DNA of 64,000 nt from Ascoidea asiatica. Its lineage: Eukaryota; Ascomycota; Saccharomycetes; Ascoideales; Ascoideaceae. The stretch is taken from NCBI GenBank assembly GCA_001600695.1, contig BCKQ01000004.1:1412020-1476019 (forward strand), given 5' to 3'. Shown here piece after piece: positions 20,601-31,990 of this stretch. Under the pieces are notes generated by a model. The model saw only the letters and a program-made list of their open reading frames with translations. It did no database searches and was not told the DNA's origin. Each line of letters opens with the position of its first letter. The stretch's first letter is position 1. The position numbers were made by a program, and so were the translations under genes.

Positions 20601-21330
20601 ATCTAAAGATCTTTTGTGTCAATTGAAAGCTTCCGAAGAAAGATCTCTGGATAATGGAAATGATTTTAAAGCTAACAAAAGTAGCAGTAATTTACTTTTG
20701 GTTCCTCTAAGTTTGATTAACCAACCAGTTAAATTTCTAAGAAAGCAAGTATCTAAAAGATCTTTGTTGAATTCAGCAGACCGAATAAATATCAATAATA
20801 ATAACAGTCCCGTAGCTGAGCAAAGTAATATTACTTGGGATTCAGCAGAATGTGAGCCATTACTAGGGTCTCAAATAGGCGATAATGATATTGGATTCGA
20901 ATCTTCTACACCAAGTGAACTTGAAAGAAGCTTTGATAGTTCTTTATCAAATGAAGTCGACCGAAGCTTCGATAGCACTGGTTCAACTATTATAATATTA
21001 AATGATGAAGATGAATCATCTCAAATGAAGAAAAAGCCAAATAAAAAAATTTCCTTTTTAACGAATATGATTGAAAGCAAAAGAATCAATTACGAAAATG
21101 AGTTGTTAGTTGATCTCAAAGGTCTTACTAAAGAAATAACTATTTTGGAAAGGGATATCAAATTTAAGCATGAATGCTTGGCACTAGAAATCGGAAACTT
21201 CAATGAAGTCAAAGAGTTTTTTTGGACATATTCTATGAAAAGTTTTATCGAAACAAATTTACGAAAACTTAAATATTCATCACAGATTTTAAAAAAATCT
21301 TTAGAGGACATCAAAGTGCTCAAATTATAA
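16747..21330 (+). CDS. VRL1: Vrl1-like VPS9-domain, ankyrin, PX/BAR protein
   Basis: A 1527-residue protein that I assign to Vrl1 (VARP-like 1), the VPS9-domain guanine-nucleotide exchange factor for endosomal Rab5-type GTPases and partner of the sorting nexin Vin1 in the yeast VINE coat. The N-terminus has SQ repeats and long Asn runs (residues about 258-282). The VPS9 core is recognisable at about 505-565: the conserved Asp in ISIDADNLIGLLIYIII, then GYILSTFEAIIFYL. Residues about 640-890 look like ankyrin repeats (for example NGESPLMLSILSNNY and KGNTLLHILKS). An atypical PX-like stretch follows at about 960-1060 and a helical BAR-like C-terminus at about 1140-1527. The reading frame is uninterrupted. 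In the common S. cerevisiae laboratory strain this gene is split by a frameshift (YML003W/YML002W). Divergent from SGT2. Confidence 0.78.
17522..17600 (+). repeat. AAT trinucleotide run encoding poly-Asn in VRL1
   Basis: An almost pure (AAT)n tract coding for more than 20 asparagines within the N-terminal linker of the VRL1 product. Similar runs lie in BNI4, SGT2 and ELA1, always in the Asn frame, so selection or codon bias keeps the frame while the length probably varies. Confidence 0.85.
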
Positions 21331-21957
21331 TATCTTATTTTTTTTAACTTTTTTTATCCAGGTTTTTCGCATTTTCGTTTTTTCAGCAATATTCAATTTC
21401 CTTCTCGCTTTTATTTATTTTTATTTTTCTTGAATAGTTTGTTATATTTGGTTGCATTTTTTTATAATTTTAAATCTGTATTTTTTATTTGTTTTTCATT
21501 GAATTCCCTTTTTTTCTTTATATTTTAGATGGAATATTTGTTAATTTTCAATATAGAATTTCATAAGATCTTTTTAGGAACTTTTGTAGTTATGATAAGG
21601 ATCTGTTATCTAATTGTTAATATTTATGTTTTTTTTTTTGTTTTATTATTCATTTCAAGACACTGATTGCAAAATAGATGAAATTTTAGTAATAGTTTTT
21701 CTAATAACTAATGAAACAAAAATATGTAAAAGTATTTATTATTATTGAATGCAGAAATTTAAATTAAATGAACAGACATGAAAACTCAGTAAAAATATGA
21801 AATGAAAAATAATGACTAAAGAGAATAAACACAAAATGCCTTGAAGAGTGTCTATAAAGGAACAAGGAGTAAAAGATAGAAAAAAAAATGAAAAGCAAAG
21901 AGAAAAAAGATGTTAAGCAATAATAAAGAAATATGTTCCATCGAACAAAGAGTATCA
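21331..21957. other. Convergent intergenic region of VRL1 and GEF1
   Basis: AT-rich and T-rich 3' flank between two converging genes. No gene or clear terminator motif beyond T runs. Small ORFs are chance. Confidence 0.6.
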
Positions 21958-24615
21958 TTAAATAATTTTTTTAATTCTGCAATAGTTGAAGAAATCTTTT
22001 CTATGCAATGTACCAACGTAATTTCCTTCATCAGTAACAGTGACACATCTGTTACCTAATTTGGTGAAAATATTTTCAAGTAAACTTATTTGAGAATTCA
22101 TATCAATTGAAACCAAATTTTTTTCAACAATTGGTGTAAAATCAGTTAAATCATTAAGCAATTGAAATATTTGATAAGGAGGTAGATCATCGGTATGATT
22201 AATTTTATAGGAAGCTGTAGAAACCTCAAAATTTGGATGAGAAACTAAAGATGGATCAGACAACAATTGACAAATAACATCATTTGCAATATTATTTTTT
22301 AAGCAAAATTCTTTCAAATTATCTAAACACAATTCAAGTTGAGTTACAGGAATTATACCAACTACAATACCATTTTTCAAGATTGTAATACATCCATCAA
22401 TTAATTTTTTTTTCTGTAAGTCGATTAATTGTTCAGTTAAAATTGAGGCTTCAACTGAATAATTATTTTTTAAGTCAATCGAATTTTCTTTACTTTTTTC
22501 ACATTCTTCTTTAAATTCAGTGATTGTTAAAAGTGGATCAAAAACAACAGTTCTTCTAATATCTAAGAACGGAAAGTTATTTTTTGAAATTAATAAACCA
22601 TATAAAGATTTTGGTTCAATTAAATAAGCTATCCAATTTGAAACAGCAATTGCAATTGATACTGGTAAAACATACTCATAACTTGAAGTTAACTCAAATA
22701 TGATTGTAGCTAAAGTTACATTCATTCTAGTTACTCCAGCCATAAACGAGCCTGCGCCAATCATTGCATAAATACCAAAATCTATAATATTTTCATTATT
22801 TTTTAAAGATAAAGAAGAAATTTCTTGAAAAGATGTTGAATTTAAAAAAAGTAAATTTAAAAATTCTGGATGTTTAAAATGGATATATTGTAAAGTCATT
22901 GCAAATACTCTACCAAATAAAGCACCAATAACCATTGTTGGAACATAAATTCCTGCGGGCACTTTTAAACCAAATGTAATTGCTGTTAAAATAATTTTAA
23001 CAATTAAAGCATAAATTAAAGGAGATAAAATCTTTGGAATTTCATTAAAATCATTAGGACATAATTCATAATTTTTTTCAAGATTTTTTAAAATTGATAT
23101 ATTTGAAGGATTTGAATATGAACATGGTGAAGCTAAATCTAATAATAATTCAGCTACACTTTTTTTAGTATAAGTATTTGGAAAAGTTAAAATTGCAGTT
23201 ATTGAAGCAATTAATAAAACTTCAAGTATATAATGATGATTAATAAATTTTTTTGTTCTAAACCAATTTGACCAAAAAGTTGAGAATTTACAAAATAAAC
23301 CACCAAATATACCACCGGCAATACCAATAAATATAAAGAAAAATATTTCAAAAAATCTCCAATCGGAAGTATATTTAACTTCAAAAGGTACAGTTTTTCC
23401 AGTACCATAAGGATTCAAAAATTTTAAACAAAGAATTGAAATCATTGCACAAAAGAAAGTTTGAAATAATTGATTATTTTGTAAGAAGAAATAATTAACT
23501 TCTTCCAAAGAGAATAATACACCACCTAAAGGAGAACCAAAAGCCAAAGCAACACCAGCAGAAGCGGATGCGGATAATATTAATCTTTTTTCTAATTGAT
23601 TATCCGAAAATTTAGAGAATAATCTACAAGATATATTACCAACACAAGTAGCTAAATGAACATAAGGACCTTCTTTACCTAAAGATAAGCCTGAAGCAAT
23701 TGCAAATATTAAACCAATTGATTTTGAAATTAAAGTATAAGTACCTAAGAATTTTCTGATAATATAACCAGATAATATAGTTTTAACTTCAGGAACACCA
23801 GAGCCATAACCAGTATATAATTCTCTTGAAAAATTTAAATTCTTTTCATTTATAATATTTGACTCATTTGAATTATTTGAATCATTGGAAGTATTTGAAA
23901 CATTTAAAGTCTTCGATTTGGAATTTAAATCAGAATTTTTAGTTATTGTTGGATCAGTAGTTTTAGTTGAAAGGGTGATTAATACAGAAAGATAAGAGAA
24001 AAAATTAGTTAAAAGAAAATAAATTAAGAAATCATTGATTAAAAAATGATTATAAATTCTTAAATTAGATAAAAATTCCTCAGATTTATCAATAACAAAA
24101 GCAATAATTGAAAAAACTATTGAGATTATTAAAATTATTAACCAATTTTGAAAATTATAGAAAAATTTTTTTAGAAAAATTTTTTTTTTTTTATTATTAT
24201 TATCATTATTTAAATTGAACTTTGAAGTTGATAGTTTAATTGAATACTGTAACCAATCAATTGTTGTGAAATCATCATAAAAATTTCTTTTTAATTTATA
24301 TTTTTCTTGAATTTGATGATAATTTTTAAATTGAGAATCAGATAAAGAACCATAATTTTGTTGAATTTGATTTAAAGAATTATTATCTATAAGAGAAGTA
24401 GATTCATGATTTTCATTATTACTATTACTGTTTTTATTATGATTAATATTAAAATTAAACTGTAAATTTTGCTTGGAAGGAGTTAATAATAAAGGAGTAT
24501 TAACATTAGAATGATTTTTACTTTGTATATTACTTGAAATTATATGAGATCTTATATTTGAAGTACTTGGTAAATGAATCATATGATGATGAGGAGAATT
24601 TGAATTGATATTCAT
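21958..24615 (-). CDS. GEF1: CLC chloride channel/transporter Gef1
   Basis: An 885-residue CLC-family protein, orthologue of yeast Gef1, an intracellular Cl-/H+ exchanger of Golgi and endosomes needed for copper loading of secreted copper oxidases. CLC signatures are clear: GSGVPEVK at residues 271-278, GKEGPYVH at 313-320 with gating Glu315, then GSPLGGVLFSLEEV carrying the proton Glu, and GIYVPTMVIGALFGR. The C-terminal cytosolic part holds two CBS domains (the last near FTKLGNRCVTVTDEGNYVGT). The N-terminus has an Asn/Ser-rich extension of about 115 residues before the usual FTTIDWLQ, so the protein is longer than yeast Gef1 (779 residues). Convergent with VRL1. The link to copper oxidases is notable because two lie in this window. 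Confidence 0.93.
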   Translation of the reverse strand: MNINSNSPHHHMIHLPSTSNIRSHIISSNIQSKNHSNVNTPLLLTPSKQNLQFNFNINHNKNSNSNNENHESTSLIDNNSLNQIQQNYGSLSDSQFKNYHQIQEKYKLKRNFYDDFTTIDWLQYSIKLSTSKFNLNNDNNNKKKKIFLKKFFYNFQNWLIILIISIVFSIIAFVIDKSEEFLSNLRIYNHFLINDFLIYFLLTNFFSYLSVLITLSTKTTDPTITKNSDLNSKSKTLNVSNTSNDSNNSNESNIINEKNLNFSRELYTGYGSGVPEVKTILSGYIIRKFLGTYTLISKSIGLIFAIASGLSLGKEGPYVHLATCVGNISCRLFSKFSDNQLEKRLILSASASAGVALAFGSPLGGVLFSLEEVNYFFLQNNQLFQTFFCAMISILCLKFLNPYGTGKTVPFEVKYTSDWRFFEIFFFIFIGIAGGIFGGLFCKFSTFWSNWFRTKKFINHHYILEVLLIASITAILTFPNTYTKKSVAELLLDLASPCSYSNPSNISILKNLEKNYELCPNDFNEIPKILSPLIYALIVKIILTAITFGLKVPAGIYVPTMVIGALFGRVFAMTLQYIHFKHPEFLNLLFLNSTSFQEISSLSLKNNENIIDFGIYAMIGAGSFMAGVTRMNVTLATIIFELTSSYEYVLPVSIAIAVSNWIAYLIEPKSLYGLLISKNNFPFLDIRRTVVFDPLLTITEFKEECEKSKENSIDLKNNYSVEASILTEQLIDLQKKKLIDGCITILKNGIVVGIIPVTQLELCLDNLKEFCLKNNIANDVICQLLSDPSLVSHPNFEVSTASYKINHTDDLPPYQIFQLLNDLTDFTPIVEKNLVSIDMNSQISLLENIFTKLGNRCVTVTDEGNYVGTLHRKDFFNYCRIKKII

Positions 24616-25607
24616 TTTGTATATTATGATTTAGATATGATATATTATACTAACAGAAAGATAAATTATTGAAAACTGGACTGTAATATATATATATCTG
24701 ATAAATCAACTATATATTTGCCAAACTTTTAATTTCTTTGGATATCTATTGACAAATGTGTATCTATTTATTTATTTACTTCTTTATTTATCCGTAAGGG
24801 TTGGTATGTGAATAAGGGTGGTATTAAGAACTGGAATTAATAATTAAGGACAGGGAATTGGGAAATGGGAAATGAGTACCTTTGAAGTTGGCATTTGGAT
24901 TAGAAAATGTAAACAGTGAGCAGATAAGAAACAAAAAAGAAAGAAGAGATAATGGAAAAGGAAGAAGAAGAAAGAGGTTTTCCTTTCTGTTTTTCAGTCT
25001 TTTCTTTTCTTTATATAGTTTTGTTTTTTAACCTTTATTTTATTTGTAATTCTTATTTCCATTGTTTATAAGCAGTAACCTTTTTTTTTTTTTTATCTAT
25101 TTAATAAACCTTTATTTATTTATTTTTTTTATTTACTGATGGATCTTTTTATCTACGTATTTCTGCGGTGGTGGCTCTGATTCGACAGCGATTAGATCAA
25201 TTTACCAGAAGTGTGGCGATTAATGACCTCAGCGCCCAGACACTCGCCGCTTTAGCGCTACGCATGTGATCAAAAGTAAGCAAATAAAAAAATAAGCACG
25301 CGTGCTTATATAATACAGTGCAAAAAACCAGAGGTATTCTAATGTTTTAACATGAATTATAATGTACAATAACATAATTATGAATTAGTCATTTAATATA
25401 TCCAGTTGTATGGGTGTAATGTATTAGATTGTATGAGTTTTTAAAAGTGCTTTATTGTTCATATTACTGCATTGGGCCCGTGGGTGTGGTAGCAGAATCA
25501 ACTGCTATCGATTTAATATAAGTTACGAACGTTAGCTTTACAAAAAAGGTGTATTTTCTATTTTACTAATGATAGATAACAAATAGTCAGAGAAAGAGTA
25601 AATTTCA
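24616..25607. other. Intergenic region upstream of GEF1
   Basis: Mostly AT-rich DNA. A small GC-richer patch at about 25150-25275 contains GCGATTAATGACCTCAGCG and several CGCC/GCGC words. No gene seen. Confidence 0.55.
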
Positions 25608-27236
25608 TTAATCTACTTTATGATCTGTTCTAGTGCTCACATTGTCTTTATCTTCTTTATTATTCTCATCAATCTCATTAATTTCATTGATCTCATCAAC
25701 ATATTCATTATTCACATTTGATATTGGACCTTCATACCAATTCTTGGCACTTATAATCCACCATCCACCAGCTCCAATAAAAACTGCACCTAAAATTACA
25801 ACTGTATAATTCATATTTTCCTTGGTAGCAGGCATATAATTGGGAAATACAAATACAATAGAAACAAATAATGTCCAAATACATGCATATATCATTATTG
25901 GTTTTTCAAATTTACCTAATGAAAATGGTCCTTTAATAATTTTCATTTTTTTATTATTAATCAAAAAACATCCAATCACTAAAACATATGACCAATCGGT
26001 TGCAATTGCACATGCTGAAAATATTGCATTCATTGCAATTGTTGATCCTAAATTAATTAATGTTAAAAGACACATAATTAAAACTAATAACCAAAGTGAA
26101 TTTAATGGTACCCCAGTTTTTTTATTAATCTTACTCCAAGTTTTATAATATGGTATACCTTTGTCTCTTGCAAATGACCAAATACCCCTTGAAGTTGAGC
26201 ATGTTGCAACTGCCCCACAGAACCAAACAATTATAAAAGCTAATGATAAATATCCTGTTGCTGCTTTTTTACCCATTGCAATCATATAAATCTCAACAAT
26301 TGGTTGTCCACTGGTTGTATTTAATATTGAATCTAAATCTGTACCCATGCACAATGTGAAAACAATAACTAAAATCCATCCTAGAACTGCTGTTGTTGTT
26401 AATGCACTTGCTATAGCTAATGGTGTAAGATATGCTGCATTATGAGTTTCTTCAGACATTCTTGAAGTTGCATCATAACATGTCATGACCCATGAAACAT
26501 TTAAAAATCCAAATAAAAAGGCCCATCCATCATCTTTCCATCCAGTTGAATTAATAACTTTGGTGAAAGTATATTCTTTGGTATTAATTTTTGGACATTT
26601 AACTAATAAATGAATAATTAATGCAATTGTTGATCCAATATTAACAAAACAATAATATTTAGTAATTGATGATAAAACTTTTGTTGATAATGAATTTATA
26701 AGACCATGAGTAATCATAATTAAAATTGCAACTGCAGTTGTATGACCTTTTGTTGGAATATATGAATAATCAGTATTCATTGAAATTATTGCTAATAATA
26801 AGGTTGCTGCTCCAAAATCTGTACTACAAGCTCCTGTTATCATACCAGTTAAATATAACCATCCATCAATCCAGCATGCTAATGGTACCCATTTCTCAGG
26901 CACTATTTTACTCAATGTATAATACATTCCACCTGATGTTGGAAAACATGATGTTATATGAGCTACAGACCATGCAATACAAAGACATCCAATAGCCCCA
27001 ACAAACCAACACCAAATTGCTGCTGCTGGTCCTCCTGACCAAAGTGGATATAAAAATGTAATTGAAATTGTACCCATTAAACCAGATATTGATAATGCAA
27101 ATGAAAATGTTGATAAAAAATCATAACCTCTATTGAATTCTTGCTTATAACCCATTTGAGCTAATTGAGCTGCATCCTCATCTAGAGTAATACCATTTCT
27201 TGATCTAATTGAAGTCACTTTTTCAACATCCCCCAT
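25608..27236 (-). CDS. GABA-permease-like amino acid/choline transporter (copy 1)
   Basis: A 542-residue membrane transporter of the APC superfamily, amino acid/choline transporter (ACT) family, which includes GABA permease Uga4 and choline permease Hnm1. About 12 membrane helices are visible. Motifs include GYKQEFNRGYDFLSTF before helix 1, GLMGTISITF, FPTSGGMYY, SEETHNA in the conserved loop after helix 6, and SFARDKGIPY. The family catalyses proton-coupled uptake of GABA, polyamines, choline or amino acids; the substrate cannot be told from sequence. The acidic C-terminal tail is rich in Asp, Glu and Asn. The paralogue at 33857-35545 shares 277 of 278 bases over 26437-26714, a conversion signature. 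PHO89 lies between the two copies, all on the minus strand. Confidence 0.88.
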   Translation of the reverse strand: MGDVEKVTSIRSRNGITLDEDAAQLAQMGYKQEFNRGYDFLSTFSFALSISGLMGTISITFLYPLWSGGPAAAIWCWFVGAIGCLCIAWSVAHITSCFPTSGGMYYTLSKIVPEKWVPLACWIDGWLYLTGMITGACSTDFGAATLLLAIISMNTDYSYIPTKGHTTAVAILIMITHGLINSLSTKVLSSITKYYCFVNIGSTIALIIHLLVKCPKINTKEYTFTKVINSTGWKDDGWAFLFGFLNVSWVMTCYDATSRMSEETHNAAYLTPLAIASALTTTAVLGWILVIVFTLCMGTDLDSILNTTSGQPIVEIYMIAMGKKAATGYLSLAFIIVWFCGAVATCSTSRGIWSFARDKGIPYYKTWSKINKKTGVPLNSLWLLVLIMCLLTLINLGSTIAMNAIFSACAIATDWSYVLVIGCFLINNKKMKIIKGPFSLGKFEKPIMIYACIWTLFVSIVFVFPNYMPATKENMNYTVVILGAVFIGAGGWWIISAKNWYEGPISNVNNEYVDEINEINEIDENNKEDKDNVSTRTDHKVD

Positions 27237-30166
27237 TTTCAGTTACTTATATAAAAGTCTATCTTGATTCTTTCTTTTTTAATTATAGTATAATGTGTTA
27301 TGTAGATTTATTTTTTATTATCTTATTTTAAAAGGAAAAGGAGAAATTGAAAATAATCACAACTTTTAACTTATTTTATATAAAAATAAAATATATTATT
27401 GAAGTTATAAATATACGGTATTGATAATGAATAAGATAATTCTTATTAACTAATATTGTTGGGTAATATTATCTAAATATGGAAAGTTGTCGTTTCTAAA
27501 TAACTTTTGATGCCTTAGAATCTAATTTACTTATATTAGTTTTTATATTTATACTTGAATTCATAATATTTTTCACTTACAAATCTCTTTAACAAAATAT
27601 TACAACTTTAAATTCAATAATCACTCTCATTTTCATGCTTAGGATTATTTTCTTATTATTGTTATTGAAACCAGTATTTTCTATTTCAGATTCTCATATG
27701 TTTTTTTAAGCATTTTGAAAAATTTTCGCCATTTCTCTCAGATGCAGCGTTTTACTTTCGCTTCTTTTCTTTAGAAAAACTTCCCGACTCGCGATATTTT
27801 ATAGGCGACCACAAAACACAAAACAATCTCATAAAGAAAACAAAACTACAGTGAAATATAATAAAAGGGAAAAGTCAGTGAAAAATTATGGAAAGCAATT
27901 AAAGCATACTAAAAGAAACAAGACCTTCTTTATGTGTGGTATTCTTTAGATCGTAACCAAGCATTTCTATTCAGGCTAAACTTATGTGAAGCCTTCATTG
28001 TAACGGTTTTATTTTTCGATTTTAGTCTACTTTTCATTAAGACCCTCTCATTAGCCTGTTTTCATATTATAAAATAAATGCAGTTTAAAAGTTTTTTCTG
28101 ATCAAGTACCAAAAGATAATTTGGGTTAGATGAGTATAGTGTATAAAAGTAATAGATTTGTTGTATAGTATGTTATTTTACTCACTCACACATTTGTATC
28201 ACCAAAGGACCCTTTAAATAGAGGAAATATTCTAAATTTTAAATCTTTTTATCTAAATTTATCAGAATAATTTTAAATTAAGCTTAAATTTAGAATCCAT
28301 TGTTTAATTCATTGGTTCATCCCTGATTTATCCTAATTTATGTCATGATATTTTAATGATTAGCAATTTTTCAATTAAAAAATTCATAAGCTCACATATT
28401 GTCAATGGCGCATGGAAAGAAGTTTCCGTTTTAGGAAATTTGTTTACACTGTGAATAATTATGAATTCTTTAATCAAATTTTATTTTATTTTATTTTGGC
28501 TTTGGTTTTGGCTTTCGATAAGGCAGACATACATAAATTTCAATTAAAAAATTTACACAAAGGAAAACATTCTTTTACAAGCTTTTGTTATTAATTAAAT
28601 TCAAACTTTTGATGTACTGTAGCTGAATTTCAATGGGTTAAAAAAGAGTTTATTTAACTGTTTAATCTTTTTAAGACTATTCTTTTATAATATAATATCT
28701 TCACCTATCTAAATGTAATATTTGATAAACTGTTGTTTAAAATTCTTTTCTTTTCTAGTAAACTGACGATAAAAGAGAAAATTAAACTGAGTAAAAACTC
28801 ATAAGTTAATCATATTGCATTGTTCAAACTAATTGAATAAAATAAGAAGTTTTCCCTTGATTCCTAATCTAAAAATTTATCAATTTAAGACCACTTAATT
28901 TGACGTGAAAAAATATATAGTGAATATGTCTTGATTTGATTGATTTGATTTCCAGTTTTCTAAAATTCAATTTTTTTAAATTCAGAAACTAATACAATTG
29001 GACCCTTAAACAATAAATATGTAAAATGGATTTGATTATTTCAAGACATACAAAATATTTAAGTAATTTGAAGCAATAAAATCAAAATTGAAAAAATTAT
29101 TAATCACCAAGATTTTATTCTTACTTGATCAAGTAATAATACAGCAGAATTTTAAAATCTTTAAAGCAGAAAAGTTGATTTACTACTTTTTTAACATAAG
29201 ATTATTTGAAAAAGTGACGATATATGTTTCCTAATTAGGAATTTAGTTTACATATATAAGTAAACTCAAGCTATTTTATTCAAAGAAAAGCTTTCACCAT
29301 CCCTCAAAAGCTATATTTTTTGACATTATTAATTTGGCTCTTTCTCTTAAATAATTTTGAAGCCAAAATGCTCTATCTAAATTATTTCTTCTGTGTGATC
29401 ATGAACTCCTCTTTATTTGATCTTCAATTTAACCAACAACACTTAGAAATAATAGTCTCAAAATACTTGAGTCAAATCGGAAAAATACTCGCTAAAAAGA
29501 ATATCGAATGTGATTTCTTTTTCTGGAAGGAACTTTAGCGAAGGGCACAGAGATCTGCGCTGCATGCAGCTTCCAATTTTTTAAATTAGCAAATGGCGTT
29601 AATAAATTGATCAACCAACAACCTGGGCAACAATAAATAAGGACTTAAAAATAAGCTTTAACGCCCACAGGTTACAGCATTTTATTGGGAATGCGTTGTC
29701 ACTTTGAGTTAAACTCTAAAAAATTCTTTATTCGGGATATTATATTTCCAATTTGTCTTATCCGGATTCAATTTTTGATATTCATACACAGTTTTGAAAA
29801 CATTCTTCCAGACAAAATTTATTTGCTAAATAGATACCAGAAGAGGGAAAAGAACACAAAATAACAAAACAATATTATACAAAACTTAAAAATAGTTAAA
29901 TAGTAAATGATTGATCTGAAATTTTTTAACGTCAGGAAAAATTCTGTAATATTTACAGTAATAACAGTGAATGAGCTTTGATATAAAATACGTCTTTAAA
30001 TTATTTTATTGATCAATAAGTATTAAGAAGAAAAGTATTAAAAAAGCAGAAATATTAAATAAATATATAATTAACAATCATAAGTAATGAAGAAGAGCTA
30101 TAATCCATAAAATCAAAAAAAATTTGTGAATGTAAGATGGTATAGATCTAAGTTATAAAACATATA
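27237..30166. other. Long gene-poor region between permease copy 1 and PHO89
   Basis: 2.9 kb of AT-rich DNA without a convincing gene. It includes a small GC-richer patch at about 27735-27815 and a 12-bp perfect palindrome GCTGCATGCAGC at 29559-29570. ORFs of 60-72 codons (28412-28594, 29320-29538) show no recognisable domain. Confidence 0.5.
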
Positions 30167-31990
30167 TTAATGACTTAAGACATAATCACCTCCCCATCTT
30201 GGAGCATTAACAATGATTCCCATAAGAATACCAGAAACCAATCCTGCGCAAGGTAAAGTGATCATCCAACCAAGATAAATCCAAAGAACCATTCTCCAGT
30301 TAACAGCTTTCAAATCTTTATTACATAATCCAACAAACACAGTTGCTCCAACTGCAGATTGTGTAGTTGATACAGGAATAGCATACTGAGAAGCAAGAAT
30401 AACTGTTAAAGCAGCGCCTAACTCAATAGAAAATCCTCTTGAAGGAGATTGTAATATAAGTCTATTACCTAAATTTCTCATTATATGGTATCCATAAGTC
30501 AATAACCCAATAACTAAAGCTGCTGCTGCATAACATAAAATCCAAACTGGTACATCTGCTTTTTTTGCTACAGTATTCGATCTCCAAACTAAATAGACTG
30601 TTGATAAAGGTCCAACTGCATTCGAAATATCATTTGATCCATGAGCAAAACTCATTGTTGTTGCAGTAATAGCTTGTAAAATTGAAAACATAAATTCAAC
30701 TTTATTATCATAAGTTTTAGATTTTAAATGCATTTGTTTTAAATTTGTTGATAACACTGATTTTTCATTCATTTGATCAGAAATTATATCTTTAGTTAAT
30801 CCATGAATTAAGAATAACCAGATTAATTTAGGCCATTGTTTTGGCTTTTTAAGCATACTAAACCAAAGCTTTCTTGTACTCATTTTATCTTTGTTTTCAA
30901 TTTCTTCCAATTTAGAAGGATGTCTTTCATCTGAATTTATACCTTGAACTTCAATTGAAGAAATTTTATCTTTTGAATTAGTAGTTTCATTTTCATTTTC
31001 GTTTTCATTTTCAACTCCAATTCCAGTTCCGGTTCCAGTTCCAGTTCCAATACCATTACCTTCATTTCTTTCAATATCATTAGTATGAGATTGGGTAGTT
31101 TGTTCTTGATCAGTGTCAGAATAACGTCTACCTTTATAATAATCAATGGTTAATTCATGACCTTCAGGCATTGGAGGAATATTATCAACTGACATAAACC
31201 AAAATGCAGGGCCTCTTATAACATCATAGTATTTTAGAGTCCAATCTTTATGAACTAATTTTCTTTTATAATATGGAAAAAAAAATAAGAAATAAATGAA
31301 ACAAGCAACACCACCAACCCCAAATATTGCACCACAAGTTGTTCTAGTTGATAAATCATCAAGATTTAATTTGGGAGCACCTTTATAAACAATTAACATA
31401 GTTAAAACTGAAAAAGTTAAATAAACTAAAGCACCGACATAAAATAAAGCATTTCTTAAGGAATGTTTTCTTTCTAAAACACAATATTTAGATAATAAAA
31501 AAGTAACACTTGCAAAACCACCTGCAAGGCATGGTGCAATAAACCAACTTGCAATAATTTGAGAAAATCCATTCCAACCCCAATGAATATCAGAACCGGC
31601 AGCAATACCAGCACCAATAATTCCACCAACAATTGAATGAGTTGTTGAAACAGGCATACCCATTGAAGTAGCTAAAGTTAACCATAAAGAAGAGCCAATA
31701 ATTGCACAGGTCATTGATAATAATAATACAGCAGGAGTTTCTTCAAATGAGGATATATCTAAAATTTTTGATCTAATTGTATCAGTAACTCTTGAACCAG
31801 CTAGAACTGCACCTAGAAATTCTGCCAAACTTGCTAGAAACATAGCCTGAGGATAAGTTAAAGATCTTGAAGAAACAGAAGAAGCAAAAGAATTAGCTAC
31901 ATCATTTGCACCAATATTCCAAGCATCTAAGAATGCAAAGATCATTGTAATTGCAAATAGATAGTCGAAATCATGAATTGCATAAGTCAT
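30167..31990 (-). CDS. PHO89: Na+/phosphate symporter Pho89 (PiT family)
   Basis: A 607-residue plasma-membrane inorganic phosphate transporter of the PiT family, orthologue of Pho89. Both halves carry the family signature: GANDVANSF at residues 27-35 and AHGSNDISNAVGP around residue 445. The halves are separated by a hydrophilic loop (about residues 270-390) that contains a Gly-Thr repeat and a Glu-Asn repeat, both encoded by short tandem repeats. About 10-12 membrane helices are visible. Pho89 works with sodium at alkaline pH and is induced by phosphate starvation through Pho4. A Pho4 core hexamer (CACGTT on the minus strand) lies at 32229-32234, about 240 bp upstream. Start and length agree with the family. 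Confidence 0.95.
   Translation of the reverse strand: MTYAIHDFDYLFAITMIFAFLDAWNIGANDVANSFASSVSSRSLTYPQAMFLASLAEFLGAVLAGSRVTDTIRSKILDISSFEETPAVLLLSMTCAIIGSSLWLTLATSMGMPVSTTHSIVGGIIGAGIAAGSDIHWGWNGFSQIIASWFIAPCLAGGFASVTFLLSKYCVLERKHSLRNALFYVGALVYLTFSVLTMLIVYKGAPKLNLDDLSTRTTCGAIFGVGGVACFIYFLFFFPYYKRKLVHKDWTLKYYDVIRGPAFWFMSVDNIPPMPEGHELTIDYYKGRRYSDTDQEQTTQSHTNDIERNEGNGIGTGTGTGTGIGVENENENENETTNSKDKISSIEVQGINSDERHPSKLEEIENKDKMSTRKLWFSMLKKPKQWPKLIWLFLIHGLTKDIISDQMNEKSVLSTNLKQMHLKSKTYDNKVEFMFSILQAITATTMSFAHGSNDISNAVGPLSTVYLVWRSNTVAKKADVPVWILCYAAAALVIGLLTYGYHIMRNLGNRLILQSPSRGFSIELGAALTVILASQYAIPVSTTQSAVGATVFVGLCNKDLKAVNWRMVLWIYLGWMITLPCAGLVSGILMGIIVNAPRWGGDYVLSH

Noticed and set aside
29320-29538. 72-codon plus-strand ORF
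   Set aside because: Short, no motif, within a region lacking other coding signals.
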